Positions 1 to 8,083 of a DNA stretch of 64,000 nucleotides are shown one piece after another; the first letter of the stretch is position 1; the number at the start of each line of letters is the position of its first letter. Both the position numbers and the translations under genes were made by a program. The notes under the pieces were generated by a model. That model searched no databases, was not told where the DNA came from, and saw nothing but the letters and a program-made list of their open reading frames with translations. This DNA is from an uncultured Sphingobacteriales bacterium (lineage in GTDB: Bacteria; Bacteroidota; Bacteroidia; Chitinophagales; Chitinophagaceae). The stretch covers positions 1 to 64,000 of the forward strand of contig CALKHN010000043.1 in assembly GCA_937991535.1 (NCBI GenBank). Reading direction: 5' to 3'.

Positions 1-201
1 CCGGGAAACAGCATTCCGCAGATAAAAGGGATGGTACAGGGTACAAGGTACAGGGTGCAGGGTACAAGGGAGAGGAGAGAGGAAAGAGGAGAGAGGATAG
101 AGGACAGAGGACAGAGGCCACGGGAAGAAGTTCCGGAAAACAGCATTCCGCAGATAAAAGAGATGGTACAGGGTACAAGGTACAGGGTGCAGGGTACAAG
201 G
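1..201. repeat. 69-bp direct repeat pair with purine-rich spacer
   Basis: Bases 1-69 recur at 133-201 with two mismatches. The unit carries GGTACAGGGTACAAGG-type low-complexity sequence. The 70-122 spacer is a purine run of GAGAGG/ACAGAGG units. No credible protein is encoded. The same kind of GGTACAGGG or GAGGTGAAAGG sequence occurs in other spacers of this window, so this is one member of a dispersed low-complexity family. From 202 to 323 lies further A/G-rich sequence, including a doubled TCTCAAA unit at 302-316, and no gene. Confidence 0.8.
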
Positions 202-323
202 TGGAGAGCAACGGGTTGAGGGTTGAGCGTAAAAAAAGCGAAACGCCACAAAGGAATGCTGCCGGAATACGGAAAGCAGGAAACAAGCAGCAGACAGCCG
301 GATCTCAAATCTCAAATCCGGAA

Positions 324-1058
324 ATGCCGCTGAACAAGTTTATAGCGTGGAGCGGCGTTTGCAGCAGGCGTGAAGCTGCCGACCTGATCAAAGCCGGCAA
401 AGTAATCGTAAACAACCAGGTAGTTACCGAGCCGCCTTTCAGGGTAAGTCAAAGCGACAGCATAAAAGTAAACGGCAAAAAAATAACCATACAAAAAAAC
501 CTGGTCTACATTCTTCTTAATAAACCCAAGGATTATATTACCACCACCGATGATCCCGAAGGACGTAAAACAGTAATGGACCTGGTTAAACGTGCAACGG
601 AGGAAAGAGTATTCCCGGTAGGACGCTTAGACAGGAATACAACCGGTGTGCTGCTTATTACCAATGACGGCGAATTGGCCCAGCGTCTTACACACCCAAA
701 ATATGAAGTGAAAAAAATTTACGAAGTGCATGTAGACAAGCCCGTTACCAAACAGCAGTTGGATAAAATTGCAAGCGGCATTACGCTGGAAGACGGATTC
801 ATTCAACCGGATGCCATAGCCTATGCAGATGCAAATGATAAAAGCATTGTGGGCATAGAAATTCACAGTGGGCGAAACAGGATCGTAAGGCGCATTTTTG
901 AACACCTTGGATTTAAAGTAAAAAATCTCGACAGGGTGATGTACGGCATCTTTACCAAAAAAAATGTAGAAAGGGGCAAATGGCGCCTGTTAACGGAAAA
1001 AGAGATCCGTTTACTAAAACACCTGAATACTTCTTTCGCTAATAAAAAATCTTCCTGA
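324..1058 (+). CDS. RluB/RsuA-family pseudouridine synthase
   Basis: This is an rRNA pseudouridine synthase of the RsuA/RluB/RluE/RluF group, expected to isomerise a uridine in rRNA in the cytoplasm. An N-terminal S4 RNA-binding domain (about residues 1-60, with NKFIAWSGVCSRREA) is followed by the catalytic domain carrying GRLDRNTTGVLL, whose Asp is the nucleophile. The start at 324 is chosen because the S4 domain begins there. The in-frame extension upstream (from 201) translates low-complexity repeat DNA. The next gene, another pseudouridine synthase, starts 7 bases after the stop, so the two are probably cotranscribed. The exact target uridine cannot be read from sequence; RluB-like is most likely by similarity. 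Confidence 0.9.
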   Translation: MPLNKFIAWSGVCSRREAADLIKAGKVIVNNQVVTEPPFRVSQSDSIKVNGKKITIQKNLVYILLNKPKDYITTTDDPEGRKTVMDLVKRATEERVFPVGRLDRNTTGVLLITNDGELAQRLTHPKYEVKKIYEVHVDKPVTKQQLDKIASGITLEDGFIQPDAIAYADANDKSIVGIEIHSGRNRIVRRIFEHLGFKVKNLDRVMYGIFTKKNVERGKWRLLTEKEIRLLKHLNTSFANKKSS

Positions 1059-1065
1059 TATTATC

Positions 1066-1788
1066 GTGCAAAAACCAAAACCGGAAATTATTTTCGAAAA
1101 CGATGCTTTTGTGGCGGTCAACAAACCATCCGGACTATTGTCGGTGCCCGACAGGGAAGGAACAGAAATTGCCCTGAAACAATTGTTGCAACAGCAATAC
1201 GGACAAATCTGGACGGTGCATCGCTTAGATAAGGATACCAGCGGGGTTATTGTATTTGCAAAAGACGAGATCACCCATAAGTTTTTATCAAAACTCTTCG
1301 AAGGAAGAGAGGTAGAAAAATACTATACCGGACTTGTACTTGGTGTTCCTTCTGTGGAAAGCGGTTCAGTTGATGCATCCATTATGGAACATCCTGTAAA
1401 AAAAGGGTTAATGGTAACCAATAAAAAAGGCAAATCCGCCCTTACCGATTTCACTCGCTTAGAAAGCTTCGGCAAATTCTCGCTGATGAGGTTTCGCATA
1501 CATACGGGGCGCACCCACCAGATACGGGTGCACATGAAACACATTGGGCACCCCATCGTATGTGATCCACTGTATGGAAACGGTGAACCGGTAATGCTGT
1601 CATCCATCAAGAAGAAATTCAATCTTTCAAAAAAAGAAGAAGAAGAAAAACCATTGTTTAACCGGCTTGCATTGCATGCCGAAAGATTGCAATTCACGGA
1701 TGCCAAAAAGCAAAAGCATACCATAGAAGCGCCGCTTCCCAAAGACATGCGGGCTTTGCTGCAACAGTTAAGGAAATGGAAAAGCTGA
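1066..1788 (+). CDS. RluA-family pseudouridine synthase
   Basis: Pseudouridine synthase of the RluA/RluC/RluD family, modifying rRNA or tRNA uridines. The catalytic motif HRLDKDTSGVIVF lies at about residues 46-58, and the downstream RIHTGRTHQIRVHMKHIGHP block is typical of the family. At 240 residues it is short and has no N-terminal S4 domain, as in RluA itself. It starts 7 bases after the preceding pseudouridine synthase and looks like the second gene of a two-gene unit. The position it modifies is not determinable here. Confidence 0.9.
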   Translation: MQKPKPEIIFENDAFVAVNKPSGLLSVPDREGTEIALKQLLQQQYGQIWTVHRLDKDTSGVIVFAKDEITHKFLSKLFEGREVEKYYTGLVLGVPSVESGSVDASIMEHPVKKGLMVTNKKGKSALTDFTRLESFGKFSLMRFRIHTGRTHQIRVHMKHIGHPIVCDPLYGNGEPVMLSSIKKKFNLSKKEEEEKPLFNRLALHAERLQFTDAKKQKHTIEAPLPKDMRALLQQLRKWKS

Positions 1789-2131
1789 GCGTTTCACGCA
1801 AAGCCGCAGAGGCCATAAACGCACACAACAAAGCCAGACCTTTCCCTGCCGACAGACAAGCTGCGTCAGGATGACAAGCAATAGTACGTGGCTGAACTGT
1901 AGTACCAAAGCTGAAACATTATTCCCCTGCCCGTCAATGCTGAGGCACGAAGCACCTTAGGAATGAAGCATCTCTACAACACATGCCACCCCGTTCGTTA
2001 TTGAGCAGACCCTTCCTTTCGTCAGGGTGACAAGCTGTGGGTTGTTAATTGGGCTTCGTTGCAGGTGCCCGGCACCGTTACTACTGTTTGTCATGCTGAC
2101 GAAGGAAGCATCTGTGCGGCGTACGCCAATA
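1789..2131. repeat. Intergenic stretch with TCATGCTGA-type repeat copies
   Basis: There is no credible gene in these 343 bases, which separate the convergent pseudouridine synthase and nrdA genes. The stretch holds several degenerate copies of a dispersed unit. The clearest is TGTCATGCTGACGAAGGAAG at 2088-2107; weaker ones are near 1866 (GTCAGGATGACAAGC), 1936 (GTCAATGCTGAGGCACGAAG) and 2020 (GTCAGGGTGACAAGC). The same unit occurs at 9714-9739 and, in frame, inside the methyltransferase gene at 11835-11862. Confidence 0.6.
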
Positions 2132-4510
2132 CTAAGCGCTGCAGCTTATACAACCCTCTTCCATACTGCACGATGGCCCTGCTGTTTCGCTTTCGCTAAC
2201 CGGCTGCGCGCTGGCTGTATTTACCAATGGCTCAGTCATTTTACCTCCCTGCTTTTCTACGGTAAACTGTACCGCCTGTGAAGCAGCTTTTGTACGCAAA
2301 TAATACATGCCTGTTTTTAATCCCTTCTTCCATGCATAAAAATGCATTGAGGTAAGTTTGGCGGCATTGGGATTATCAACAAATAAATTAAGCGATTGCG
2401 ACTGGCAGATATAAGCACCTCTTTCGGCCGCCATATCTATGATAGTACGTTGCCTGATCTCCCAAACGGTCTTGTATATTTCCCTGATATGATCCGGTAT
2501 TTCATCAATCTTTTGAACAGAGCCGTTGTGCACTATGATCCTGCGCTTCATATCATCGTTCCACAAATTCAGTTCTACCAGGTCTTTCAACAAATGCTTG
2601 TTTACGACCACAAACTCCCCGCTCAAAACACGGCGCACATAAATATTGGAGGTATATGGCTCAAAACATTCGTTGTTTCCCAATATCTGCGATGTAGATG
2701 CAGTAGGCATTGGCGCTACCAGCAAAGAATTTCTTACGCCATATTTCATCACTTCCTCTTTAAGTCGGTACCAGTCCCAGCGCATCGTTGGTTCTGCTCC
2801 CCACATATCAAATTGAAATACTCCTTTTGATACAGGAGAGCCGGCGAATGTTTCATAGGGGCCCTGCAATTTAGCCAGGTCTTTACTGGCCGTCATCGCT
2901 GCGAAATAAATCGTTTCAAAAATTTCAGCATTCAGCTTCCGGGCTTCTTCACTTTCAAAAGGCAGACGTAACAAAATAAATGTATCGGCCAGTCCCTGCA
3001 CACCCAGCCCTACAGGGCGATTCCTCATGTTTGAATTCCTTGCTTCGTCAACAGGATAATAATTATGGTCTATGATCCTGTTCAGGTTTTTGGTTACTTC
3101 ATAGGTAACCTCATAGAGCTTGTCGTGATCAAATACACCGTCATGCACAAATCTTGGTAAAGCAAGAGAAGCCAGGTTACACACCGCTATTTCGCCGGGA
3201 GAAGTGAACTCCATTATTTCTGTACAAAGGTTGGAGCTTTTGATAGTACCCAGGTTTTGCTGATTTGATTTCCGGTTAGCGGCATCCTTGTACAATAAGT
3301 ACGGCGTACCGGTTTCAATTTGTGCATCAAGCATGGCAAACCAAAGATCCTGCGCCTTCACCGTTTTTCTTGCCCTTCCTTCTTTTTCATATTGTTGGTA
3401 TAATTTCTCAAAGGCTTCGCCCCAGCATTCGTGCAGGCCCGGCGCTTCATGCGGACAAAACAAGCTCCAGTCTCCATTGGCTTCCACCCTTTTCATGAAC
3501 AGATCCGGTATCCACAAAGCATAAAACAAATCTCTTGCCCGCATTTCTTCCTTACCATGATTTTTTCTCAAATCCAGAAATTCAAATACATCTGCATGCC
3601 AGGGTTCAAGATAAATGGCGAATGCACCTTTTCGCTTACCCCCACCCTGGTCAACATAGCGGGCCGTATCATTAAACACGCGCAGCATGGGAATAATGCC
3701 GTTGCTGGTTCCGTTGGTGCCGCCAATATAGCTGCCCGTAGCGCGGATATCATGAATAGACAATCCAATTCCACCTGCACTTTGAGAAATCTTTGCCGTT
3801 TGTTTCAGCGTATCGTAAATGCCATCTATACTGTCTTCCTTCATGGTTAATAAAAAGCAGGACGACATTTGCGGCTTTGGTGTTCCTGCATTGAAAAGCG
3901 TTGGCGTGGCATGTGTGAACCAGCGTTCGCTCATTAAATGATAGGTTCTAACAGCGCTTTCAATATCATCTTTGTGTATACCAATGGCCACACGCATATA
4001 CATGTGCTGCGGACGCTCGGCAACCCTACCGTCTATGCGCAGCAGGTACGATTTTTCCAGGGTTTTGAATCCGAAATAGTCAAATGCATAATCACGATCA
4101 TAAATAATGGTGGAATCCAGCAGTTCCGCATTGTCGTGGATTATTTTCCAAACATCATCTGCAAGCAACGGGGCCGCTTTACCCGTTTTCGCATCTTTGC
4201 AGCTATGCAACAATTGCATGGTATGCGAGAAACTTTTGGTGGTATTTTTATGCAGGTTGCTTACCGCAATGCGGCTGGCAAGCAATGCATAATCCGGGTG
4301 TTTTACTGTGAGTGAAGCGGCGGTTTCGGCCGCCAGGTTATCGAGCTCGGTAGTGCTAACGCCATCATATAATCCTTCAATAACTTTTTTTGCTACATCA
4401 ATTGAATTTACAAAACGTCTGTCTAACCCGTAGCATAGCTTTTCAATACGGGCGGTTATTTTATCAAACTTTACGGACTCTCTTTTTCCGTTTCGTTTTA
4501 TTACCTGCAT
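2132..4510 (-). CDS. nrdA: Ribonucleoside-diphosphate reductase, alpha (large) subunit, class I
   Basis: The large subunit of oxygen-dependent class I ribonucleotide reductase reduces ribonucleoside diphosphates to deoxy forms for DNA synthesis. The N-terminus has an ATP-cone (MQVIKRNGKRESVKFDKI). The active-site cysteines are seen in QMSSCFLL, SSNLCTEI and LGNNECFEPYTSN. The C-terminal tail ends CSMEEGCISCSA, resembling the eukaryotic R1 tail with its C-x-x-C redox pair rather than the E. coli tail. The 792-residue length suits the eukaryote-like subgroup. It lies downstream of nrdB on the same strand, separated by a four-helix-bundle ORF, and is probably under the cobalamin riboswitch upstream of nrdB. 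Confidence 0.97.
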   Translation of the reverse strand: MQVIKRNGKRESVKFDKITARIEKLCYGLDRRFVNSIDVAKKVIEGLYDGVSTTELDNLAAETAASLTVKHPDYALLASRIAVSNLHKNTTKSFSHTMQLLHSCKDAKTGKAAPLLADDVWKIIHDNAELLDSTIIYDRDYAFDYFGFKTLEKSYLLRIDGRVAERPQHMYMRVAIGIHKDDIESAVRTYHLMSERWFTHATPTLFNAGTPKPQMSSCFLLTMKEDSIDGIYDTLKQTAKISQSAGGIGLSIHDIRATGSYIGGTNGTSNGIIPMLRVFNDTARYVDQGGGKRKGAFAIYLEPWHADVFEFLDLRKNHGKEEMRARDLFYALWIPDLFMKRVEANGDWSLFCPHEAPGLHECWGEAFEKLYQQYEKEGRARKTVKAQDLWFAMLDAQIETGTPYLLYKDAANRKSNQQNLGTIKSSNLCTEIMEFTSPGEIAVCNLASLALPRFVHDGVFDHDKLYEVTYEVTKNLNRIIDHNYYPVDEARNSNMRNRPVGLGVQGLADTFILLRLPFESEEARKLNAEIFETIYFAAMTASKDLAKLQGPYETFAGSPVSKGVFQFDMWGAEPTMRWDWYRLKEEVMKYGVRNSLLVAPMPTASTSQILGNNECFEPYTSNIYVRRVLSGEFVVVNKHLLKDLVELNLWNDDMKRRIIVHNGSVQKIDEIPDHIREIYKTVWEIRQRTIIDMAAERGAYICQSQSLNLFVDNPNAAKLTSMHFYAWKKGLKTGMYYLRTKAASQAVQFTVEKQGGKMTEPLVNTASAQPVSESETAGPSCSMEEGCISCSA

Positions 4511-4538
4511 GGTATGCGTTTTAATAGTTAATATTTAA

Positions 4539-4580
4539 TGTGAGAGGTGAAAGGTGAAAAGACAGAGGTGAAAGAGAGAA
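4539..4580. repeat. Purine-rich GAGGTGAAAGG low-complexity repeat
   Basis: This tract of GAGGTGAAAGGTGAAAAG-type units lies between nrdA and the four-helix-bundle ORF. The same motif appears in the opposite orientation at 5003-5110 on the other side of that ORF, so the ORF is bracketed by inverted low-complexity tracts. Confidence 0.65.
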
Positions 4581-4588
4581 TACAGATG

Positions 4589-4945
4589 CTATGTTCTTTC
4601 AACCATTTTAGTTAATAACGCAAAGCAGGAGTTCAAAAGCAAATCCAATTCACTCAACTCATCCTTACTTAAATAATCAAGGTCTACAATTGCCTCGGCT
4701 GCGGCATCTATTTCAATTACTGATCCCCGGCTAATTTCCCAAAACCGTTTGCGTTCCGCTTCTGATCTTCTTGACGCACCTTCAGCAATATTCAACTTAA
4801 CCGAAAGTGCTGCCCGTCTGATTTGCTGAACAAGATTAAATTTTTCTTCCGGTGGAAGGTGAAGTGTAATCCTGTAACAAACTTTCATTAACTGCCTGGA
4901 AATAGCATATACCTGCAGGTTCTTGTGACCAAGATTTAAAAACAT
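4589..4945 (-). CDS. Four-helix bundle protein (23S rRNA intervening-sequence type)
   Basis: This 118-residue protein belongs to the family first seen in 23S rRNA intervening sequences (S23 / four helix bundle). Recognisable blocks are LQVYAISRQLMKVCYRIT, the central LVQQIRRAALSVKLNIAEGA and the following FWEISRGSVIEIDAA. The fold is an all-alpha bundle; the cellular function is unknown. It sits between nrdB and nrdA in the same orientation but is flanked by purine tracts in opposite orientations, so it looks like an inserted cassette rather than a functional partner of the reductase. Family assignment is firm; its role is not. Confidence 0.88.
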   Translation of the reverse strand: MFLNLGHKNLQVYAISRQLMKVCYRITLHLPPEEKFNLVQQIRRAALSVKLNIAEGASRRSEAERKRFWEISRGSVIEIDAAAEAIVDLDYLSKDELSELDLLLNSCFALLTKMVERT

Positions 4946-5002
4946 AGGTTAGTATTTTGAGGTGAAGAAGTGATTGTATTAAAATTACAAAATACTTTCC
5001 CA

Positions 5003-5110
5003 AACTCTCTTCTGCCCTCTCTCCTCTCTCCTCTCCCCTTTCCCCTTTCACCTTTCACCTCTCTCCTCTCCCCTTTCCCCTTTCACCTTTCACCTCTGAC
5101 CTCTCTCCTC
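5003..5110. repeat. Pyrimidine tract of CCTTTCACCTTTCACCTCTC units
   Basis: About 108 bases of CTCTCCTCTCC and CCTTTCACC units are in effect two tandem copies of one ~45-base block (CCTCTCCCCTTTCCCCTTTC followed by ACCTTTCACCTCTC). It lies directly after the nrdB stop codon on the nrdB-nrdA side. It is the reverse-complement orientation of the tract at 4539-4580. Confidence 0.75.
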
Positions 5111-6079
5111 CTAAAAATCTTCTTCCAAACTAAAAGCCTGTGTCTCCTTGCCTGCGCTTAGCACACCAGACTTCTGGTAGTCGCCAACGCGTTTTTCAAA
5201 AAAATTGGTTTTGCCTTCCAATGATATCATCTCCATAAAATCGAAGGGATTGGCGGCTTTGAAAATTTTATCGTAACCCAGTTCAGCCATCCAGCGGTCG
5301 GCCACAAACTCAATGTATTGCTGCATAAGTTTGGCGTTCATGCCAATAAGCGCCACAGGCAAAGCTTCTGTTATAAATTCTTTTTCTATCTCCACAGCAT
5401 CTTTGATAATGCCATGCACCTGTTGCTGCGATAACTTTTTGCTGAGCATGCTGTACAACTGGCAGGCGAATTCGCAATGCAGACCTTCATCACGACTTAT
5501 CAGCTCATTGCTGAAAGTAAGTCCCGGCATTAGACCTCTCTTCTTCAGCCAGAAGAGCGAACAAAAACTACCGCTGAAAAATATACCTTCCACCGCGGCA
5601 AAAGCTACGAGGCGTTCAGCGAATGAGCCGTTTTCAATCCAACGCAGCGCCCACTCCGCCTTTCGCTTTACAGCCGGTATGGTTTCAACCGCATGAAACA
5701 AGTGGTTTTTCTCTGCCGGATCCTTAATGTAGGTGTCAATCAACAGCGCATAGGTTTCCGAATGAATATTTTCCATCATGATCTGGAATCCGTAAAAGCA
5801 GCGGGCTTCGGGCAACTGCACTTCACTCATAAAATTTACCGCGAGGTTTTCATTTACAATGCCATCGCTTGCGGCAAAAAAAGCCAGCACATGCGAGATA
5901 AAATGGCGTTCACCATCGTTGAGACTGGCCCAGTGCTGCAGGTCACCACTGAGATCAATTTCTTCCGCCGTCCAGAAGCCGGCTTCATGTTTCTTGTACA
6001 TTTCCCATAGTTTGGGGTAATTGATGGGCAGAATAACAAACCTGTCTTTGTTTTCTTTCAATAATAGTTCTGTTTCCAT
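5111..6079 (-). CDS. nrdB: Ribonucleoside-diphosphate reductase, beta (small) subunit, class I
   Basis: The small subunit of class I ribonucleotide reductase houses the di-iron centre and tyrosyl radical. Visible features in order are EEIDLSGDLQHW (first Asp ligand), NENLAVNF, RCFYGFQIMMENIHSETY (radical Tyr in CFYGFQ plus Glu/His ligands), the Glu in FAAVEGIFFSG, and SRDEGLHCEFACQ (Glu/His). The C-terminal tail QAFSLEEDF is the part that docks into the large subunit. The 322-residue size and motif wording match the eukaryote-like R2 group. It is the first gene of the unit, about 135 bases downstream of a cobalamin riboswitch, so transcription or translation should fall when adenosylcobalamin is present. 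Confidence 0.97.
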   Translation of the reverse strand: METELLLKENKDRFVILPINYPKLWEMYKKHEAGFWTAEEIDLSGDLQHWASLNDGERHFISHVLAFFAASDGIVNENLAVNFMSEVQLPEARCFYGFQIMMENIHSETYALLIDTYIKDPAEKNHLFHAVETIPAVKRKAEWALRWIENGSFAERLVAFAAVEGIFFSGSFCSLFWLKKRGLMPGLTFSNELISRDEGLHCEFACQLYSMLSKKLSQQQVHGIIKDAVEIEKEFITEALPVALIGMNAKLMQQYIEFVADRWMAELGYDKIFKAANPFDFMEMISLEGKTNFFEKRVGDYQKSGVLSAGKETQAFSLEEDF

Positions 6080-6182
6080 GTACCATTTGTTTTACAAGGT
6101 GAAAAATTAAATAACATGGCTAACGAAGAGAAGGCAGGAGAAGACAAGTTTGCGTATAGCGATAAAGATGCCTGACCCACCC

Positions 6183-6203
6183 TTGCTTTTCCTCCGAAAG
6201 CAA
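6183..6203 (-). promoter_or_regulatory. Hairpin between riboswitch and nrdB
   Basis: The stem TTGCTTT/AAAGCAA (6183-6189 with 6197-6203) has a 7-base loop. It is immediately downstream of the riboswitch aptamer on the minus strand and could belong to the expression platform. It lacks a following T-tract, so it is not a plain terminator. Confidence 0.4.
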
Positions 6204-6214
6204 ATAGTGAACAA

Positions 6215-6462
6215 TGCCGACTGGCAGGTCTTCTGGCTTGGTTTACTGCTGAACACCTTCCCGTAGCGCATGGCGCCACAGTGGTATGAAGATTCAGCAG
6301 GTGAAAAGTTAAAGGTGAAAAGTGAGAAGTGAATGCCCGCCCGGCTGAACGCCGTTTGGACGGGGTGAAAAATATACACTTACTCATTCTACCAAAAACT
6401 CACAAACCTTACAGCTACGGGGATAGCACCGGGTTTACACCGGTTTCCCTTTTAATCTGCTA
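6215..6462 (-). ncRNA. Cobalamin (B12) riboswitch upstream of nrdB
   Basis: Read on the minus strand, the 5' part (6462 down to about 6412) gives AAAAGGGAAACCGGTGTAAA followed by CCGGTGCTATCCCCGTAGCTGTAA, the classic cobalamin-aptamer core. The 3' part gives CCACTGTGG, then CGGGAAGGT (6254-6262), and the B12 box AAGCCAGAAGACCTGCC at 6223-6239. All core elements are present in the right order. The peripheral region between the halves is enlarged by a purine repeat (6299-6333) and a GC palindrome (6334-6366). It lies in the leader of nrdB-nrdA. The family normally represses its gene on binding adenosylcobalamin, and control of class I reductase by such a switch is known in Streptomyces coelicolor. 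Confidence 0.93.
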
Positions 6463-6497
6463 CAAAATAATTTTTGTATTTGAACCAATGCGGGCAT

Positions 6498-6505
6498 CAA
6501 ATATA
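6498..6505 (-). promoter_or_regulatory. Possible -7 box of the nrdB promoter
   Basis: On the minus strand this reads TATATTTG, an exact TAnnTTTG Bacteroidota -7 element, about 35 bases upstream of the riboswitch core. No clear TTG lies at the optimal 19-base spacing, so the -33 side is weak. Confidence 0.4.
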
Positions 6506-6596
6506 GAAACGAAACAATCGCTTTGCTGAAAGACTTATCAACAGGTGTGCAAAACCACCGGCGCCCGCTCTACCGCATGGGCGGGAGGTCAATTGT

Positions 6597-6722
6597 CTTT
6601 TCTTTTACTTTTTCTCTTGAAAGAAAAAGCAACAAAAAGTTCAAGCACGGATGAGGATACAACACATCCGTGCACACGCCCTGATGAAGCTATATTACTA
6701 CTGTAGCTTTAGCTGCTTATCC
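6597..6722 (+). repeat. Dispersed hairpin element, copy 1
   Basis: In order: a T-rich/A-rich hairpin (TTTTACTTTTTCTCTTGAAA then GAAAAAGCAACAAAAAG), a second hairpin with stem GCACGGATG/CATCCGTGC (6645-6653 with 6665-6673), then a conserved block GCCCTGATGAAGCT (6678-6691) followed by ACTACTGTAGC. Copy 2 at 51209-51350 has the same order and conserved ends but a completely different stem in the second hairpin. No gene is encoded. Confidence 0.6.
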
Positions 6723-6728
6723 CTGATC

Positions 6729-6889
6729 AAAATGCAAAGCACCTGGGTTTGTCGCTGGCTGGTGAAAACACCAGCCAGGGCGGCCTGCCGTGGGCGTTGT
6801 CTTCACCGCCCACATGAAGGAAAAACACGAACCTTATTGTATTGCCGCAATTTGCCTGCGGTTTGTCGCAAATCCACCCTATCCATTTT
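6729..6889. repeat. MITE-like element, copy A
   Basis: This 161-base element has ends AAAATGC and CATTTT and an internal block CACCAGCC...GGC.GCCTGCCGTGGG...TTCACCGCCCA. It is shared with copy B at 9494-9818. It contains the strong hairpin GGCTGGTG/CACCAGCC (6757-6776). It ends about 50 bases before the VOC-protein gene and encodes nothing recognisable. Confidence 0.5.
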
Positions 6890-6942
6890 GAAAAATTATA
6901 TCATCTTTATGAACACTTTTATCATTAAGTCCAAACAGCCTC

Positions 6943-7353
6943 ATGCATACCAGCCATTCCGTAAAACTTGACATTTATATCAACTACCCCGGACATTGCG
7001 AAGAAGCATTCCGGTTTTACGAACAGCACCTTGGCGGTAAAATAATGATGATGACCGCCCATACGCAACCGCCCGCCAATTTTCCGAAGGCATGGACAAA
7101 ACCCATTCTTCACGCAATGATGGAGATAGGCGGCGCCATTGTGAGGGGCGCCGATATTCCCAATGCCGAACCCATGCGCAGCGTTTACCTTACACTTAGA
7201 TTTGATACGCCTGAGGAAGCAGAGCAAGTGTATAACCTGCTTTCCGGCGATGGTGAAATTTTTATGAAGATGGAAAAAACTTTCTTTGCAAATCGCTTTG
7301 CCATGCTGCGCGACAAATTTGGAACTTCATGGATGATCCTCAACGAAAATTAA
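6943..7353 (+). CDS. VOC-superfamily (PhnB-like) protein
   Basis: This 136-residue protein of the vicinal-oxygen-chelate / glyoxalase superfamily is closest in feel to PhnB-like proteins. DIYINYPGHCEEAFRFYEQH opens the first beta-alpha-beta unit, and the C-terminal FANRFAMLRDKFGTSWMI is the family's closing strand pattern. Such proteins often occur singly and their substrate is rarely known; no metal-site claim is made. It is free-standing between two repeat-rich spacers, and the next gene lies 240 bases on. The domain call is fairly secure and the function unknown. Confidence 0.8.
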   Translation: MHTSHSVKLDIYINYPGHCEEAFRFYEQHLGGKIMMMTAHTQPPANFPKAWTKPILHAMMEIGGAIVRGADIPNAEPMRSVYLTLRFDTPEEAEQVYNLLSGDGEIFMKMEKTFFANRFAMLRDKFGTSWMILNEN

Positions 7354-7593
7354 TATCGTTTCTGCTGATGTTGCAAATATGGTACGGATGAAACAGGTAA
7401 GCCCTATCCGCTAACGTTTTTTTCATAACTCATTTTGAAGCATAAAATTTTCCGGGAAACAGGATACAATGAAAACAGGTATGCAAATAACCAGTCTGCA
7501 GCTATGTCCAAATAACCCCGTTAATATGTCTATTCTGCACCCTGCCTGCACCGTTTTTAGACAATAACTTTGTAGCTCAACAAAAAGATAATT

Positions 7594-8022
7594 ATGAAAA
7601 GTATTTATCACAGGCTGTTGATTGAAGCGCCGGCAGAAAAAGTATACGAAGCGTTGACCACTCAGGAAGGCTTGTCGGGTTGGTGGACACCGGACACAAA
7701 AGCAAAACCGGAAGTAAACAGCATATCAAGATTTGCCTTTGGCCCCGACTATTTTAAAGAAATGAAAATAACGGAGCTTACACCATTTAGCAGCGTAAAA
7801 TGGCTTTGCCTTAAAGGTTATGAAGACTGGGTAGGCACCACGCTCAGTTTTGAATTGCAGCCGCACGATAAAGGAACATCGTTGCTCTTACAACACGAAG
7901 GATGGAAAGCATATACACCGGAGGTTGCTTCCTGCAGTTACGACTGGGCGCTTTTTCTCAGGAGTCTGAAATTTCTATGCGAAACAGGTCAGGGATTTCC
8001 CTATCCGGATTTTCACAGGTAA
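7594..8022 (+). CDS. SRPBCC / AHSA1-domain protein
   Basis: This 142-residue single-domain protein of the START-like SRPBCC superfamily resembles the AHSA1 type. It opens with RLLIEAPAEKVYEALTTQEG, followed by LSGWWTPDT, both typical of the family, and closes with WALFLRSLKFLCETGQG, the long C-terminal helix over the ligand cavity. These proteins bind hydrophobic ligands or act as stress co-factors, but no substrate can be assigned. It is followed 61 bases later by a SnoaL-like protein, so the two may be cotranscribed. Confidence 0.85.
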   Translation: MKSIYHRLLIEAPAEKVYEALTTQEGLSGWWTPDTKAKPEVNSISRFAFGPDYFKEMKITELTPFSSVKWLCLKGYEDWVGTTLSFELQPHDKGTSLLLQHEGWKAYTPEVASCSYDWALFLRSLKFLCETGQGFPYPDFHR

Positions 8023-8083
8023 TAGCTCAAAGCAGGTATAAGAATAATAAAATTGAATAGCCATTCATTCTAAAAAAAATAAA

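Noticed and set aside
6681..6691. CTGATGA followed by a short stem in both hairpin-element copies, recalling the hammerhead ribozyme core
   Set aside because: The GAAA that must follow stem II and a closing stem III are absent in both copies (here and at 51300), so a hammerhead is not supported.
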